Positions 9,287 through 17,698 of a stretch of 64,000 nucleotides of DNA are shown here, piece after piece (within the stretch, counting starts at the first letter, position 1; each line of letters opens with the position of its first letter). Source of the stretch: an uncultured Propionibacteriaceae bacterium (lineage in GTDB: Bacteria; Actinomycetota; Actinomycetes; Propionibacteriales; Propionibacteriaceae); the NCBI GenBank assembly GCA_937926975.1, contig CALBCJ010000038.1, positions 35,028 through 99,027 on the forward strand. The letters run 5' to 3'. Below the pieces are notes generated by a model. That model was not told where the DNA came from, ran no database searches, and saw only the letters and a program-made list of their open reading frames with translations. Both the position numbers and the translations under genes were made by a program.

Positions 9287-10104
9287 TCCCCGCCCTGCTG
9301 GCCCCGGCGCCGACCCGGGTGATGGGGATCGTCAACGTCACGCCGGACTCGTTCAGTGACGGCGGCGACCACCTCGACACCGCCTCGGCCGTCGCGCACG
9401 GGCTGAGGCTGGCCGCTGAGGGGGCCGCGGTCATCGATGTCGGCGGCGAGTCGACCCGCCCTGGGGCCGGCCGGGTCAGCGCCGCCGAGGAGCTGGAGCG
9501 GGTGCTGCCAGTGGTGGCGGCCCTGGCCGAGCAGGGTGTGGCGGTGAGCGTTGACACCATGCGGGCCGAGGTCGCCCAGCGCTGCGCCGAGGCCGGCGCG
9601 GTGATCGTCAACGACGTCTCCGGCGGACTGGCCGACCCGCAGATGCTGGCGACGGTGGCCCGGCTGGGCTGCCTCTACATCGCCATGCACTGGCGCGGCC
9701 ACTCCGACCGGATGCAGGAGGCCGCCACGTACGCCGACGTGGTCGCCGAGGTCCGCGCCGAGCTGCTGGACCGGGTGAAGGCCGCGGTCAGCGCCCGGAT
9801 CGAGCCGGAGCTGATCGTGCTCGACCCCGGCATCGGCTTCAGCAAGGACACCGAGCAGAACTGGGCCCTGCTGCGGGCCGCGGAGGACTTCCAGCAGATC
9901 GGGCTGCCGGTGCTGTGGGGGGTATCACGCAAGCGCTTCCTGACCGAGGCCAGCGGCGGTGGCGGCCCGAGGCAGCGGGACCCGGCTTCGGCGGCAGTGT
10001 CTGGCTGGCTAGCGGGAGTGGGGGTCTGGGCGGTTCGTACCCACACCGTCAGCGAGCACCTGGCCGCGATCAGGGTGGCGGAGCGTCTCCGGGAGGGCCG
10101 ATGA
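9283..10104 (+). CDS. folP: Dihydropteroate synthase
   Basis: Condenses 6-hydroxymethyl-dihydropterin pyrophosphate with p-aminobenzoate; the sulfonamide target. MGIVNVTPDSFSDGG near residue 16 and GGESTRPGA are the two diagnostic motifs; SRKRF near the C-terminus supplies the pterin/phosphate residues. The 273-residue product starts in an ATGA overlap with folE and ends in an ATGA overlap with folB. Confidence 0.95.
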   Translation: MIPALLAPAPTRVMGIVNVTPDSFSDGGDHLDTASAVAHGLRLAAEGAAVIDVGGESTRPGAGRVSAAEELERVLPVVAALAEQGVAVSVDTMRAEVAQRCAEAGAVIVNDVSGGLADPQMLATVARLGCLYIAMHWRGHSDRMQEAATYADVVAEVRAELLDRVKAAVSARIEPELIVLDPGIGFSKDTEQNWALLRAAEDFQQIGLPVLWGVSRKRFLTEASGGGGPRQRDPASAAVSGWLAGVGVWAVRTHTVSEHLAAIRVAERLREGR

Positions 10105-10496
10105 GCCTGTCAGTGCCGACCACCGAGCTCGACCACCTGGACCGGATTGACCTGACCCAGGTGGCGGCCCGCGGCTGCCACGGGGTCTGGGAGGACGAGC
10201 AGACCTCGCCGCAGGACTTCCTCGTCGACGTGGTGGTCTGGCTGGAGCCGGAGCCGCAGCGTCCCGACAGCCTCGACCACACGGTCAGCTACGTCGAGGT
10301 GAGCCAGACCATCGTCCGTGAGGTTGCCGAGACCTCGTACCGGCTGCTGGAGACCCTGGGCCGGCACCTGTGCCAGGTGCTGCTGGCCGGCCAGCCCCGG
10401 GCGTACGCGGTGGACGTACGGATCCACAAGCCGCGGGCCGCGAAGGATGCCGGCTGTACGGATCTGTCGGTGACGGTCCGCAGACGACGGCCATGA
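10101..10496 (+). CDS. folB: Dihydroneopterin aldolase
   Basis: Cleaves dihydroneopterin to 6-hydroxymethyl-dihydropterin and glycolaldehyde. The 131-residue protein has the family opening DRIDLTQVAARGCHGVWEDEQ and a conserved IHKPRA near the end. Both ends overlap neighbours by four bases (ATGA), so translation is coupled through folP-folB-folK. Confidence 0.93.
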   Translation: MSLSVPTTELDHLDRIDLTQVAARGCHGVWEDEQTSPQDFLVDVVVWLEPEPQRPDSLDHTVSYVEVSQTIVREVAETSYRLLETLGRHLCQVLLAGQPRAYAVDVRIHKPRAAKDAGCTDLSVTVRRRRP

Positions 10497-10990
10497 GGGT
10501 CGCCGTTGCGCTGGGCAGCAACCTGGGCGACCGGCTGGGGTACCTGCAGCAGGCGGTCGACGGGCTCGCTGCGGGTGGGGTCGACGCGCTGAGGGTCTCC
10601 GGGGTGTACGAGACCGACCCGGTCGGTGGGGTCGAGCAGCCCGACTTCCTGAACGCCGTGGTGGTGGGGAAGGCCGACCTTGACCCCTGGGGGCTGCTGC
10701 GGCTCGGGCAGCGGCTGGAGCAGCAGGCGAACCGGGTCCGAGGCGTCGTCAACGGCCCCCGCACTCTCGATGTGGACCTGCTCGCCGTGGGCACGAGCGA
10801 GGTCGCCAGCGAGGAGCTGACGGTGCCGCACCCGCGGGCCGCGGAGCGGGCCTTCGTGCTGGTGCCGTGGGCCGAGGTCGACCCGGACGCGGTGCTCGCT
10901 GGCTCGCGGGTCGCCGAGCACCTGCTCCGGGTGGGGCGCGACGGGGTCCGGCCCCGGCCGGACCTGAGGCTGCGGGTGGGGCATGCCTGA
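10493..10990 (+). CDS. folK: 2-amino-4-hydroxy-6-hydroxymethyldihydropteridine pyrophosphokinase
   Basis: Transfers pyrophosphate from ATP to hydroxymethyl-dihydropterin. ALGSNLGDR at the N-terminus and GPRTLDVDLLAVG (PROSITE HPPK-type signature) are clear. 165 residues. ATGA overlap with folB; its last bases overlap the DUF3180 gene start, so the operon continues. Confidence 0.94.
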   Translation: MRVAVALGSNLGDRLGYLQQAVDGLAAGGVDALRVSGVYETDPVGGVEQPDFLNAVVVGKADLDPWGLLRLGQRLEQQANRVRGVVNGPRTLDVDLLAVGTSEVASEELTVPHPRAAERAFVLVPWAEVDPDAVLAGSRVAEHLLRVGRDGVRPRPDLRLRVGHA

Positions 10991-11474
10991 GCCGACGGTG
11001 ACACCGACCCGGGTGCGTACCCTGCTGGCGGCGCTGGTCGTGGGGGCCGCGGTGACCTTCGTCGGCTTGTCGGGGGTGACCGCGTTCTCCCTGGTGGCGC
11101 CGGAGATCCCGTGGACCACCCCGGCGCTGCTGCTGGCTGCGGCCGCTGGCGGCGCGGTGATGGCCCGGGTGACGCACGTCCGCAACCACGTCCACCGCCG
11201 TCCGGCCGACCCGAGGGCCTCGGTGACCACTCTGGCGGTGGCGCGGGCGCTGCTGCTGGGCGGCTCGCTGCTGACCGGCGGGTACCTCGCCTTCGCGCTG
11301 TTCTTCGTGCCCCGCTTCGACGCCGCGGGCCCGCGGGAGCGGGTGGTCCACGGGCTGGCGGCGGCGCTGGCGGCGGCCGCGATGGTGGTGGCCGGCTGGT
11401 TCGCCGAGCGGGCCTGCCGCGCTCCCCGGCCACCGGACCCGGACCCGGACGAGGACGGGCCGGAGCCGGACTGA
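10983..11474 (+). CDS. DUF3180 membrane protein
   Basis: A 163-residue protein with four predicted membrane segments (about 15-35, 42-58, 82-105, 118-140) and an acidic Pro/Asp-rich tail. DUF3180 proteins are found directly after folK in many actinobacteria; no function is known. The start lies eight bases inside folK, indicating co-translation. The conserved position suggests a link to folate or envelope physiology but gives no mechanism. Confidence 0.82.
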   Translation: MPEPTVTPTRVRTLLAALVVGAAVTFVGLSGVTAFSLVAPEIPWTTPALLLAAAAGGAVMARVTHVRNHVHRRPADPRASVTTLAVARALLLGGSLLTGGYLAFALFFVPRFDAAGPRERVVHGLAAALAAAAMVVAGWFAERACRAPRPPDPDPDEDGPEPD

Positions 11475-11568
11475 CCAGGGTGGACGCACGGTGTGGTTTA
11501 CCGACAGCCCGGCCCGACACGCGGGGGCACCTCCGGTCGTACGGCATGGTGCTGCGTAGCATGGGAGA

Positions 11569-12255
11569 GTGACTTCCCCCACGCGTAGTGCCCAGCTCAG
11601 CCGCAACTTCCGGGTCGCCCAGTTTGTGGCGGGGGCCGGAGGTGCCGTCGGCATCGTCTGCTTCCCGTTCGCGCCGTGGGTCGGGCGCTTCGGGATCGCC
11701 GCCCTGATGGTCAGTGCCGCGGTAGCGCTGTACTTCATCTGGCGCGAGTTCCAGACGGCCAAGCAGGCGTACCACGACCGGCTGATGGTGATGCACGAGC
11801 GGTACCACGACGAGCTGATTGACCAGCGCGCCGGGTACGAGCTGGTGACCTCGCTGCTGCGGACCCGCAACGTCCAGCTGGCCGGAGACCTGGCTGATAC
11901 CCGCGCCGACCTGGTCGAGGCCCGGCAGGAGCTGGCTGGTCAGCAGCAGCTGGTCTCGACGCTGCGCGGTGGTGCGGCTGCTCTGACCGCAGAGCGCGAC
12001 GAGCTGCTGGCGCGGCTGACCCAGCCGGTTGAGGAGGAGCTGGAGCCCGAGGTGGTTCCCGAGGTCAGCGACACCGAGGTGGCGCACGCGGCCGAGGTGC
12101 TCACTCTTCCGCGCCGGGTTCGGCGGGACTCCGACGACCGGCTCGAGGCCGAGGTCTGGGGCACCGAGGAGATGCCGTCGGTGGCCGCGCTGGTCATGGC
12201 TGACCGCGATGACCAGGCCCAGGGCGGCACCCCGCTCTACCGCAAGCAGGCCTGA
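11569..12255 (+). CDS. Membrane-anchored coiled-coil protein of unknown function
   Basis: 228 residues: two closely spaced membrane segments near the N-terminus (about 16-34 and 38-56), then a long charged, Leu-rich coiled-coil-like region (about 60-155) and an acidic tail. No catalytic motif is seen. TAGCAT ends six bases before the GTG, pointing to a leaderless transcript separate from the folate operon. A strong hairpin terminator follows. Analogous coiled-coil membrane proteins often scaffold envelope processes; that is only inference here. Confidence 0.7.
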   Translation: MTSPTRSAQLSRNFRVAQFVAGAGGAVGIVCFPFAPWVGRFGIAALMVSAAVALYFIWREFQTAKQAYHDRLMVMHERYHDELIDQRAGYELVTSLLRTRNVQLAGDLADTRADLVEARQELAGQQQLVSTLRGGAAALTAERDELLARLTQPVEEELEPEVVPEVSDTEVAHAAEVLTLPRRVRRDSDDRLEAEVWGTEEMPSVAALVMADRDDQAQGGTPLYRKQA

Positions 12256-12263
12256 GCTCTTCG

Positions 12264-12297
12264 GAACCGGCCGGGCACGGGGAGGCCCGGCCGGTTC
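12264..12297 (+). terminator. Perfect 13-bp stem-loop terminator
   Basis: GAACCGGCCGGGC (12264-12276) and GCCCGGCCGGTTC (12285-12297) form a perfect 13-bp stem with an 8-base loop, nine bases after the preceding stop. Strong candidate intrinsic terminator despite a short T-run. Confidence 0.8.
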
Positions 12298-12328
12298 TGT
12301 GTGTCCGCGACCATGTCGCCCTCACCTC

Positions 12329-12356
12329 TTGACCTATCGACTATCGATGGTATCGT
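12329..12356 (+). promoter_or_regulatory. Promoter of the DUF2975-Xre pair
   Basis: TTGACC (12329-12334) and TATCGT (12351-12356) are spaced 16 bases apart, giving a sigma70-like promoter. The spacer carries TATCGA and ATCGAT elements related to the downstream palindrome, so a repressor could cover the promoter. Confidence 0.55.
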
Positions 12357-12365
12357 TTTTCGTGT

Positions 12366-12380
12366 TATCGAAATTCGATA
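12366..12380 (+). promoter_or_regulatory. Perfect 15-bp palindromic operator candidate
   Basis: TATCGAA-A-TTCGATA is a perfect 7+1+7 inverted repeat about ten bases after the putative -10, in a notably AT-rich island upstream of the DUF2975 gene. Related TATCGA copies occur at 12335-12355. The small Xre regulator encoded second in the operon is the obvious candidate binder; this is inference. Confidence 0.55.
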
Positions 12381-12402
12381 CACCTCAGTCGAAGGAGAAA
12401 CC

Positions 12403-13059
12403 ATGCCTGCCAACACCACCAGGGGCAGCCACCGCCCCCCTCACAGCCGGCTGGACCGGCTGCTGCGTTTCGACCGCAGTGACTTCGGCATCAGCTTCGT
12501 GGTCATTGCCTTCCTGGCGGCGGCCGTACCGGTCTACACCCTCGTCATGCCGCTGGCCACCTGGGCCCGCGGGACCGGGCTGGTCGGGGAGATCGACCTC
12601 AGCGGTCAGCGGCTCGGCGAGACTCAGACTGCGCCGGGAGCTGAGGTGCTCTCGGCCGGAGTGGGTCGGGCCAGGTTCGAGACGCTCGACACGCAGACCT
12701 TCCTGGCCTACCTCGCCCCGGGGCTGGTCCTCACCGTCGCGACCCTGCTTGTCGCGTGGCTGCTGTGGCACCTGCTGCGCTCGATCCAGTCAGGGGACCC
12801 CTTCATCACGGCCAGTGTCTGGCGGCTGCGGGGCATCGCCGGGGTCCTGCTGCTCGCACCGCCCCTGCACGCCGTCGCGAGCGCCTTCTCGCTCGGCTCG
12901 CTGACTCACGCCGCCCTGGTCGACTCCCCTCCGGGGCTCCTCTTCCTGCTGTCGCCGGCCCCGCTGATGGTGATGGGGGTGGGGCTGCTGCTGGCCGCGC
13001 TCGCCGAGGCCTTCCGCAGGGGAACCGATCTCGAGCGCGACGTCGAGGGGCTGGTCTGA
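12403..13059 (+). CDS. DUF2975 family membrane protein
   Basis: 218 residues with four membrane segments (about 29-50, 105-130, 145-165, 180-205). DUF2975 proteins are almost always encoded next to a small YozG-type Xre regulator, as here; function is unknown. AAGGAG lies seven bases before the ATG, a strong ribosome site, and the transcript must be leadered, unlike many neighbours. The regulator gene follows with no gap (TGA immediately followed by GTG). Confidence 0.8.
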   Translation: MPANTTRGSHRPPHSRLDRLLRFDRSDFGISFVVIAFLAAAVPVYTLVMPLATWARGTGLVGEIDLSGQRLGETQTAPGAEVLSAGVGRARFETLDTQTFLAYLAPGLVLTVATLLVAWLLWHLLRSIQSGDPFITASVWRLRGIAGVLLLAPPLHAVASAFSLGSLTHAALVDSPPGLLFLLSPAPLMVMGVGLLLAALAEAFRRGTDLERDVEGLV

Positions 13060-13290
13060 GTGCCTGTCGAGGAGCCCCACCGCGTGGTCTGCCGGCTCGA
13101 CGAGCTGCTCGCCGAGCAGGGCATGACCGTCACCGCCCTGGCTGAGGCGATCGGCGTCACCAGCGTCAACCTCAGCGTGCTGAAGAACCAGCGTGCCAAG
13201 GCCATCAGGTTCTCCACCCTCACCGCCATCTGCGACGTGCTGAAGTGCCAGCCCGGTGACCTCTTCCTGGTCACCGACAAGCCACGCTGA
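13060..13290 (+). CDS. Small Xre-family (Cro/CI) transcriptional regulator, YozG-like
   Basis: 76 residues that are essentially one helix-turn-helix domain: EEQGMTVTALAEAIGVTSVNLSVLKNQRAKAIRFSTLTAICDVLKCQPGDLF-type layout, typical of YozG regulators paired with DUF2975 proteins. Starts directly after the upstream stop, so it is translationally coupled. Expected to autoregulate the pair through the palindromes upstream of 12403. No effector domain is present, so any signal may come through the membrane partner. Confidence 0.85.
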   Translation: MPVEEPHRVVCRLDELLAEQGMTVTALAEAIGVTSVNLSVLKNQRAKAIRFSTLTAICDVLKCQPGDLFLVTDKPR

Positions 13291-13345
13291 CCGGGCTCGT
13301 CTGCGGGCCACGGGGGCAGAGCACTCGGAGCTGGCCGCTTGGCGG

Positions 13346-14401
13346 TCAGGTACGTCCGGCTGGCGCCACGCGCCAGTCGGACGAGGCCCGGACCACCAGC
13401 TCGGGCGCGAAGCTGACGTGGCCGGTCTGCTGGCCGCTGAGCAGGATGTCAGCGGCCCGCCACCCGATCTCGGGCATCGGCTGACGTACCGAGGTCAGCG
13501 GCACTGCGAGCTCCCGGGCGAGGGGGACGTCGTCGTACCCGACCACGGCCACGTCTCCGGGCAGGCTCACCTGGTGAGAGCGCAGGGCGCGCATCACCCC
13601 CAGCGCTACCGAGTCGTTCACGCAGAAGACCGCGCTGACCTGCAGGCCGCGGCCGAGGACCTCGTTCATCCGGGCGGCGCCAGCCTCGGCGGTGGTGTCG
13701 GGCAGGGTGATCTCGTCCAGCACCGTGGCCGGGTCCAGCCCGGCCAGCCGGACCGCCTCCTCGGCGCCGGCCGCCCGGTCGCGGCACTGCTGGAGGTCGC
13801 TCGGCCCGTTGGCCAGCAGGATCCGCCGGTGCCCGTTGCCGAGCAGGTGCTCGACAGCCAGCCGGGCACCCAGCACGTTGTCCACCCCGACCGAGGGCAG
13901 GCTGGTGGCGTGGGTGTCCAGCAGCACCACCGGGGTCCGCAGCGAGGCCAGGTCAGCCAGCCACTGCGGTGACGTCTGGAACGGGGCGACCAGCATGCCC
14001 CGTACGCCCTGCTCGGCGAACTGGCGCAGGTAGCGGGCCTCCCGCTGCGGGTCCTCGTCGGAGCTGCACAGCATCAGCAGCAGGCCGTCGGCGGCGAGCC
14101 GGTCCTCAATGCCGCGGACCAGCTCGGTGTAGAAGGCGTTGCCCAGGTCGAGGACCATCACCCCAACGGTGGTGGAGCAGCCGGCCCGCAGCTGGCGGGC
14201 GGACCCGTTGCGGACGAAGCTGAGCGTGCTCATAGCCGCCAGCACTCGTTCACGCGTCGGCTCAGCAACGAAGTCAGGGCGGTTGAGAACGTTCGACACC
14301 GTGCCGACCGAGACCCCGGCCTGGCGGGCCACATCCTTGATGCTGGCTCGCCCCGGGCCGGGACGCGCGCGCCGGCTCCCACCGGCATCCTTTCGTCGCA
14401 C
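13346..14401 (-). CDS. LacI-family transcriptional regulator
   Basis: 351 residues: N-terminal HTH (SIKDVARQAGVSVGTVSNVLNRP, about residues 19-41) and a periplasmic-binding-protein-like effector domain (GVMVLDLGNAFYTELVRGIE onward). Such proteins repress sugar catabolic genes until a sugar binds. No transport or catabolic gene adjoins it, so the target is elsewhere. The GTG start is supported by TAGGCT ending six bases upstream (14408-14413 on the minus strand), consistent with leaderless transcription. Transcribed divergently from lsr2. Confidence 0.9.
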   Translation of the reverse strand: MRRKDAGGSRRARPGPGRASIKDVARQAGVSVGTVSNVLNRPDFVAEPTRERVLAAMSTLSFVRNGSARQLRAGCSTTVGVMVLDLGNAFYTELVRGIEDRLAADGLLLMLCSSDEDPQREARYLRQFAEQGVRGMLVAPFQTSPQWLADLASLRTPVVLLDTHATSLPSVGVDNVLGARLAVEHLLGNGHRRILLANGPSDLQQCRDRAAGAEEAVRLAGLDPATVLDEITLPDTTAEAGAARMNEVLGRGLQVSAVFCVNDSVALGVMRALRSHQVSLPGDVAVVGYDDVPLARELAVPLTSVRQPMPEIGWRAADILLSGQQTGHVSFAPELVVRASSDWRVAPAGRT

Positions 14402-14578
14402 CCGCTCAGCCTATCGTCCGGCCCCCCAGCCGGGGAACAGTCTTTGAGGCCGCTCGAAAACAGTGGGGATTCCGGGATCGTGGGATGGGTGATTGGCAGG
14501 TGCCCCCTTTGTCGATAAGGTGGGCCTTGACGGCGCTTCAATATGGGTGCCGGCAAGGACTCGAGATATGGAGCAAAG

Positions 14579-14896
14579 ATGGTTCGGCGCACTCAGATCG
14601 TCCTCGAGGACGATGTCGATGGTGGCCCCGCTGCCGAGACGGTGAAGTTCACGCTCGACGGCGTCGCGTACGAGATCGACCTGTCGGAAGAGAATGCCGA
14701 GCAGCTGCGCTCGGCGCTGGCGCCGTGGATCGGCCACGGGCGCCGTACGGGGGGCCGCAAGTCTGGCCGCGGCGGGCGTTCTGCGCGCTCTCAGGCCAAC
14801 GACATTCGCGCGTGGGCGCGAGACAACGGATACCAGGTGAGCGACCGCGGTCGGGTGCCGGCTGACATTCGCGCCGCGTACGATCGGGCGCACTGA
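14579..14896 (+). CDS. lsr2: Lsr2 nucleoid-associated protein
   Basis: 105-residue actinobacterial H-NS analogue that bridges and silences AT-rich DNA. The N-terminal dimerisation part begins VRRTQIVLEDDVDGG; the C-terminal DNA-binding domain has the RGR clamp (SDRGRVPADIRAAY). The ATG at 14579 follows GGAGC by seven bases; an in-frame ATG at 14543 lies outside the conserved protein. A hairpin terminator follows. Adjacent to clpC as in many actinobacteria. Confidence 0.95.
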   Translation: MVRRTQIVLEDDVDGGPAAETVKFTLDGVAYEIDLSEENAEQLRSALAPWIGHGRRTGGRKSGRGGRSARSQANDIRAWARDNGYQVSDRGRVPADIRAAYDRAH

Positions 14897-14945
14897 CGTT
14901 CTGCGAACGGCTGCGAAGGCGCTGCGGAGTCAACGCTGAGCTGAG

Positions 14946-14976
14946 GGAGCCGGGCCCGCCGAGCGGGTCCGGCTCC
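14946..14976 (+). terminator. Terminator after lsr2
   Basis: GGAGCCGG (14946-14953) pairs with CCGGCTCC (14969-14976), and CCCGC/GCGGG extend the stem inside. Strong GC stem-loop 50 bases after the lsr2 stop, followed by TGTCG. Confidence 0.7.
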
Positions 14977-15111
14977 TGTCGCGTCCAGGACCGGTGCGCT
15001 GAGAGCGAACAGCGGAAGGCGGGGACGCCCAGCGACGTTCCGTACACTGACACGTGCCGTGGCGCCTGAGGTGCCGCCGGGCGGGGCTAGGGCCCCGAGA
15101 AGGAGAAGAGA

Positions 15112-17631
15112 GTGTCGATGTTCGAGCGGTTCACCGATCGTGCGCGTCGAGTCGTCGTCCTGGCGCAGGACGAGGCGCGCATGCTCAACCACAACTACAT
15201 CGGAACCGAGCACCTGCTGCTGGGGCTGATCCACGAGGGCGAAGGGGTCGCTGCCAAGGCGCTGGAGTCGCTCGGGATCTCGCTGGAGGCTGTCCGCGAG
15301 CAGGTCGAGGAGATCATCGGCCACGGCCAGCAGGCCCCGACTGGGCACATCCCCTTCACTCCGCGCGCCAAGAAGGTGCTGGAGCTGTCGCTGCGCGAGG
15401 CGCTGCAGATCAACCACACCTACATCGGGACCGAGCACATCCTGCTGGGCCTGATCCGTGAGGGGGAGGGTGTTGCAGCGCAGGTGCTGATCAAGCTGGG
15501 CGCCGACCTGAACCGGGTCCGGACCCAGGTGCTGCAGCTGCTGTCCGGCTTCCAGTCGGGCCGGGAGGCGGCGACCGCCGGGGCGCCCGACCTGGGCCCG
15601 CAGTCGTCCTCCTCGAAGGTGCTGGACCAGTTCGGCCGCAACCTCACCCAGGCTGCTCGCGAGAACAAGCTCGACCCGGTGATCGGGCGCGAGAAGGAGA
15701 TCGAGCGGGTGATGACGGTGCTGTCGCGCCGGACCAAGAACAACCCGGTCCTGATCGGGGAGCCCGGTGTCGGCAAGACCGCCGTGGTGGAGGGGCTGTC
15801 GCAGTCGATCGTCCGCGGAGACGTCCCAGAGACCCTGCGCGACAAGCAGATCTACACCCTGGACCTGGGCGCCCTGGTGGCTGGCTCGCGCTACCGCGGC
15901 GACTTCGAGGAGCGGCTGAAGAAGGTCCTGGCCGAGATCAGGACCCGCGGAGACGTGATGCTCTTCATCGACGAGATCCACACCCTGGTGGGTGCCGGTG
16001 CCGCTGAGGGGGCTATTGACGCGGCCTCGATCCTGAAGCCGATGCTGGCCCGCGGCGAGCTGCAGACCATCGGGGCCACCACCCTCGACGAGTACCGCAA
16101 GCACATCGAGAAGGACGCGGCGCTGGAGCGGCGGTTCCAGCCGATCCAGGTGGCCGAGCCGTCGATCGCGCTGACGATCGACATCCTGCGCGGCCTGCGC
16201 GACCGGTACGAGGCGCACCACCGGATCACGATCACCGACGAGGCGCTGGCAGCCGCGGCCCAGATGGCCGACCGGTACATCGCCGACCGCTTCCTGCCGG
16301 ACAAGGCCATCGACCTGATTGACGAGGCCGGGGCGCGACTGCGGATCAAGCGGATGACAGCCCCGCCGGACCTGCGCGAGTACGACGAGAAGATCGCCTC
16401 CGTACGGCTGGAGAAGGAGGCCGCGATCGACGCCCAGGACTTCGAGCGGGCGGCCGGGCTGCGGGACTCGGAGAAGAAGCTGCTGGCGCAGCGGGCTGAG
16501 AAGGAGCAGGCCTGGAAGGTCGGCGACCAGGATGTTCCGGCCGAGGTCGACGAGGAGCAGATCGCCGAGGTGCTGAGCTCGGCGACCGGTATTCCGGTCT
16601 TCAAGCTGACCGAGGAGGAGTCCGCGCGGCTGCTGCACATGGAGGAGGAGCTGGGTCGCCGGATCATCGGGCAGGTGGACGCGGTCCATGCCCTGTCCCG
16701 CTCGATCCGCCGTACCCGGGCCGGTCTGAAGGACCCGAAGCGCCCCAGCGGCTCGTTCATCTTTGCCGGCCCGTCCGGGGTCGGAAAGACCGAGCTCACG
16801 AAGGCCCTGACCGAGTTCCTGTTCGGTGACGAGGACGCCTTGATCACCCTTGACATGAGCGAGTACTCCGAGAAGCACACCGCATCGCGGATGTTCGGCT
16901 CGCCTCCCGGCTACGTCGGGTACGAAGAGGGCGGCCAGCTGACCGAGAAGGTGCGCCGCAAGCCGTTCTCGGTGGTGCTGTTCGACGAGATCGAGAAGGC
17001 CCACCCGGACATCTTCAACTCGCTGCTGCAGATCCTCGACGAGGGCCGGCTGACCGATGCTCAGGGCCGGGTCGTCGACTTCAAGAACACGGTGATCGTG
17101 ATGACCACCAACCTCGGCACCCGGGACATCTCGAAGACCGTCAACCTGGGCTTCCAGGTGGGAACCGACGCCGAGGGGTCGTACGAGAAGATGAAGGCGA
17201 AGGTCTCCGACGAGCTGAAGCAGCACTTCCGTCCGGAGTTCTTGAACCGGGTCGACGAGGTGGTGGTCTTCCACCAGCTGTCGCAGCCGGAGATCGAGCG
17301 GATCGTGGACCTGATGGTGGGCCAGATCGAGACCCGTCTCAAGGACCGGGACATGGGTATCGAGCTCACTCCGGCCGCGAAGTCGCTGATCGCCAAGCGT
17401 GGTTTCGACCCGGTGCTGGGAGCCCGGCCGCTGCGGCGAGCGCTGCAGCGCGACGTCGAGGACGTGCTGGCCGAGAAGATCCTGTTCGGGGAGCTCAAGG
17501 CGGGCCAGCTGGTGCTGGTCGACGCCGCCGAGGAGGGCAGCGAGACCCCGTTCAGCTTCACCGGGACGGAGAAGCACCTGCCCGACGTCCCGTTCGCCGA
17601 GCTGGCCGGTCCGAGCGAGTCGGCCGAGTAG
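15112..17631 (+). CDS. clpC: ATP-dependent Clp protease ATPase subunit ClpC
   Basis: Hexameric AAA+ unfoldase feeding ClpP. An N-terminal double Clp-N repeat (both halves carry NHTYIGTEH/NHNYIGTEH) is followed by the first AAA domain (Walker A GEPGVGKT from residue 216), a UVR-like linker near residue 435 and the second AAA domain (GPSGVGKTE from residue 553). The 839-residue length is normal. GTG 15112 has AAGGAG at good spacing; ATG 15118 is the alternative. A TACACT hexamer about 70 bases upstream may be the -10 of a leadered transcript. Confidence 0.97.
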   Translation: MSMFERFTDRARRVVVLAQDEARMLNHNYIGTEHLLLGLIHEGEGVAAKALESLGISLEAVREQVEEIIGHGQQAPTGHIPFTPRAKKVLELSLREALQINHTYIGTEHILLGLIREGEGVAAQVLIKLGADLNRVRTQVLQLLSGFQSGREAATAGAPDLGPQSSSSKVLDQFGRNLTQAARENKLDPVIGREKEIERVMTVLSRRTKNNPVLIGEPGVGKTAVVEGLSQSIVRGDVPETLRDKQIYTLDLGALVAGSRYRGDFEERLKKVLAEIRTRGDVMLFIDEIHTLVGAGAAEGAIDAASILKPMLARGELQTIGATTLDEYRKHIEKDAALERRFQPIQVAEPSIALTIDILRGLRDRYEAHHRITITDEALAAAAQMADRYIADRFLPDKAIDLIDEAGARLRIKRMTAPPDLREYDEKIASVRLEKEAAIDAQDFERAAGLRDSEKKLLAQRAEKEQAWKVGDQDVPAEVDEEQIAEVLSSATGIPVFKLTEEESARLLHMEEELGRRIIGQVDAVHALSRSIRRTRAGLKDPKRPSGSFIFAGPSGVGKTELTKALTEFLFGDEDALITLDMSEYSEKHTASRMFGSPPGYVGYEEGGQLTEKVRRKPFSVVLFDEIEKAHPDIFNSLLQILDEGRLTDAQGRVVDFKNTVIVMTTNLGTRDISKTVNLGFQVGTDAEGSYEKMKAKVSDELKQHFRPEFLNRVDEVVVFHQLSQPEIERIVDLMVGQIETRLKDRDMGIELTPAAKSLIAKRGFDPVLGARPLRRALQRDVEDVLAEKILFGELKAGQLVLVDAAEEGSETPFSFTGTEKHLPDVPFAELAGPSESAE

Positions 17632-17648
17632 TCCCGTAGCACGCCAGC

Positions 17649-17679
17649 AGCGCCCGCCCCGGTCCCTGGGACGGGCGCT
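17649..17679. terminator. Hairpin between convergent clpC and the helicase gene
   Basis: AGCGCCC...GGGCGCT forms the outer stem and GTCCC-T-GGGAC the inner stem of one structure. Its place between convergent genes suits bidirectional termination. Confidence 0.65.
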
Positions 17680-17698
17680 GCGGCGTGCTGTGCCCGGG

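Noticed and set aside
14897..14935. ClgR-like site before clpC
   Set aside because: GCGAAC and GCGAAG are direct repeats and not the inverted repeat expected for ClgR; evidence too weak.
14791..17577. Very long open frame antisense to clpC
   Set aside because: GC-rich third positions leave antisense frames open; the composition is His/Gln/Arg/Leu-rich, with no domains, and clpC is certain.
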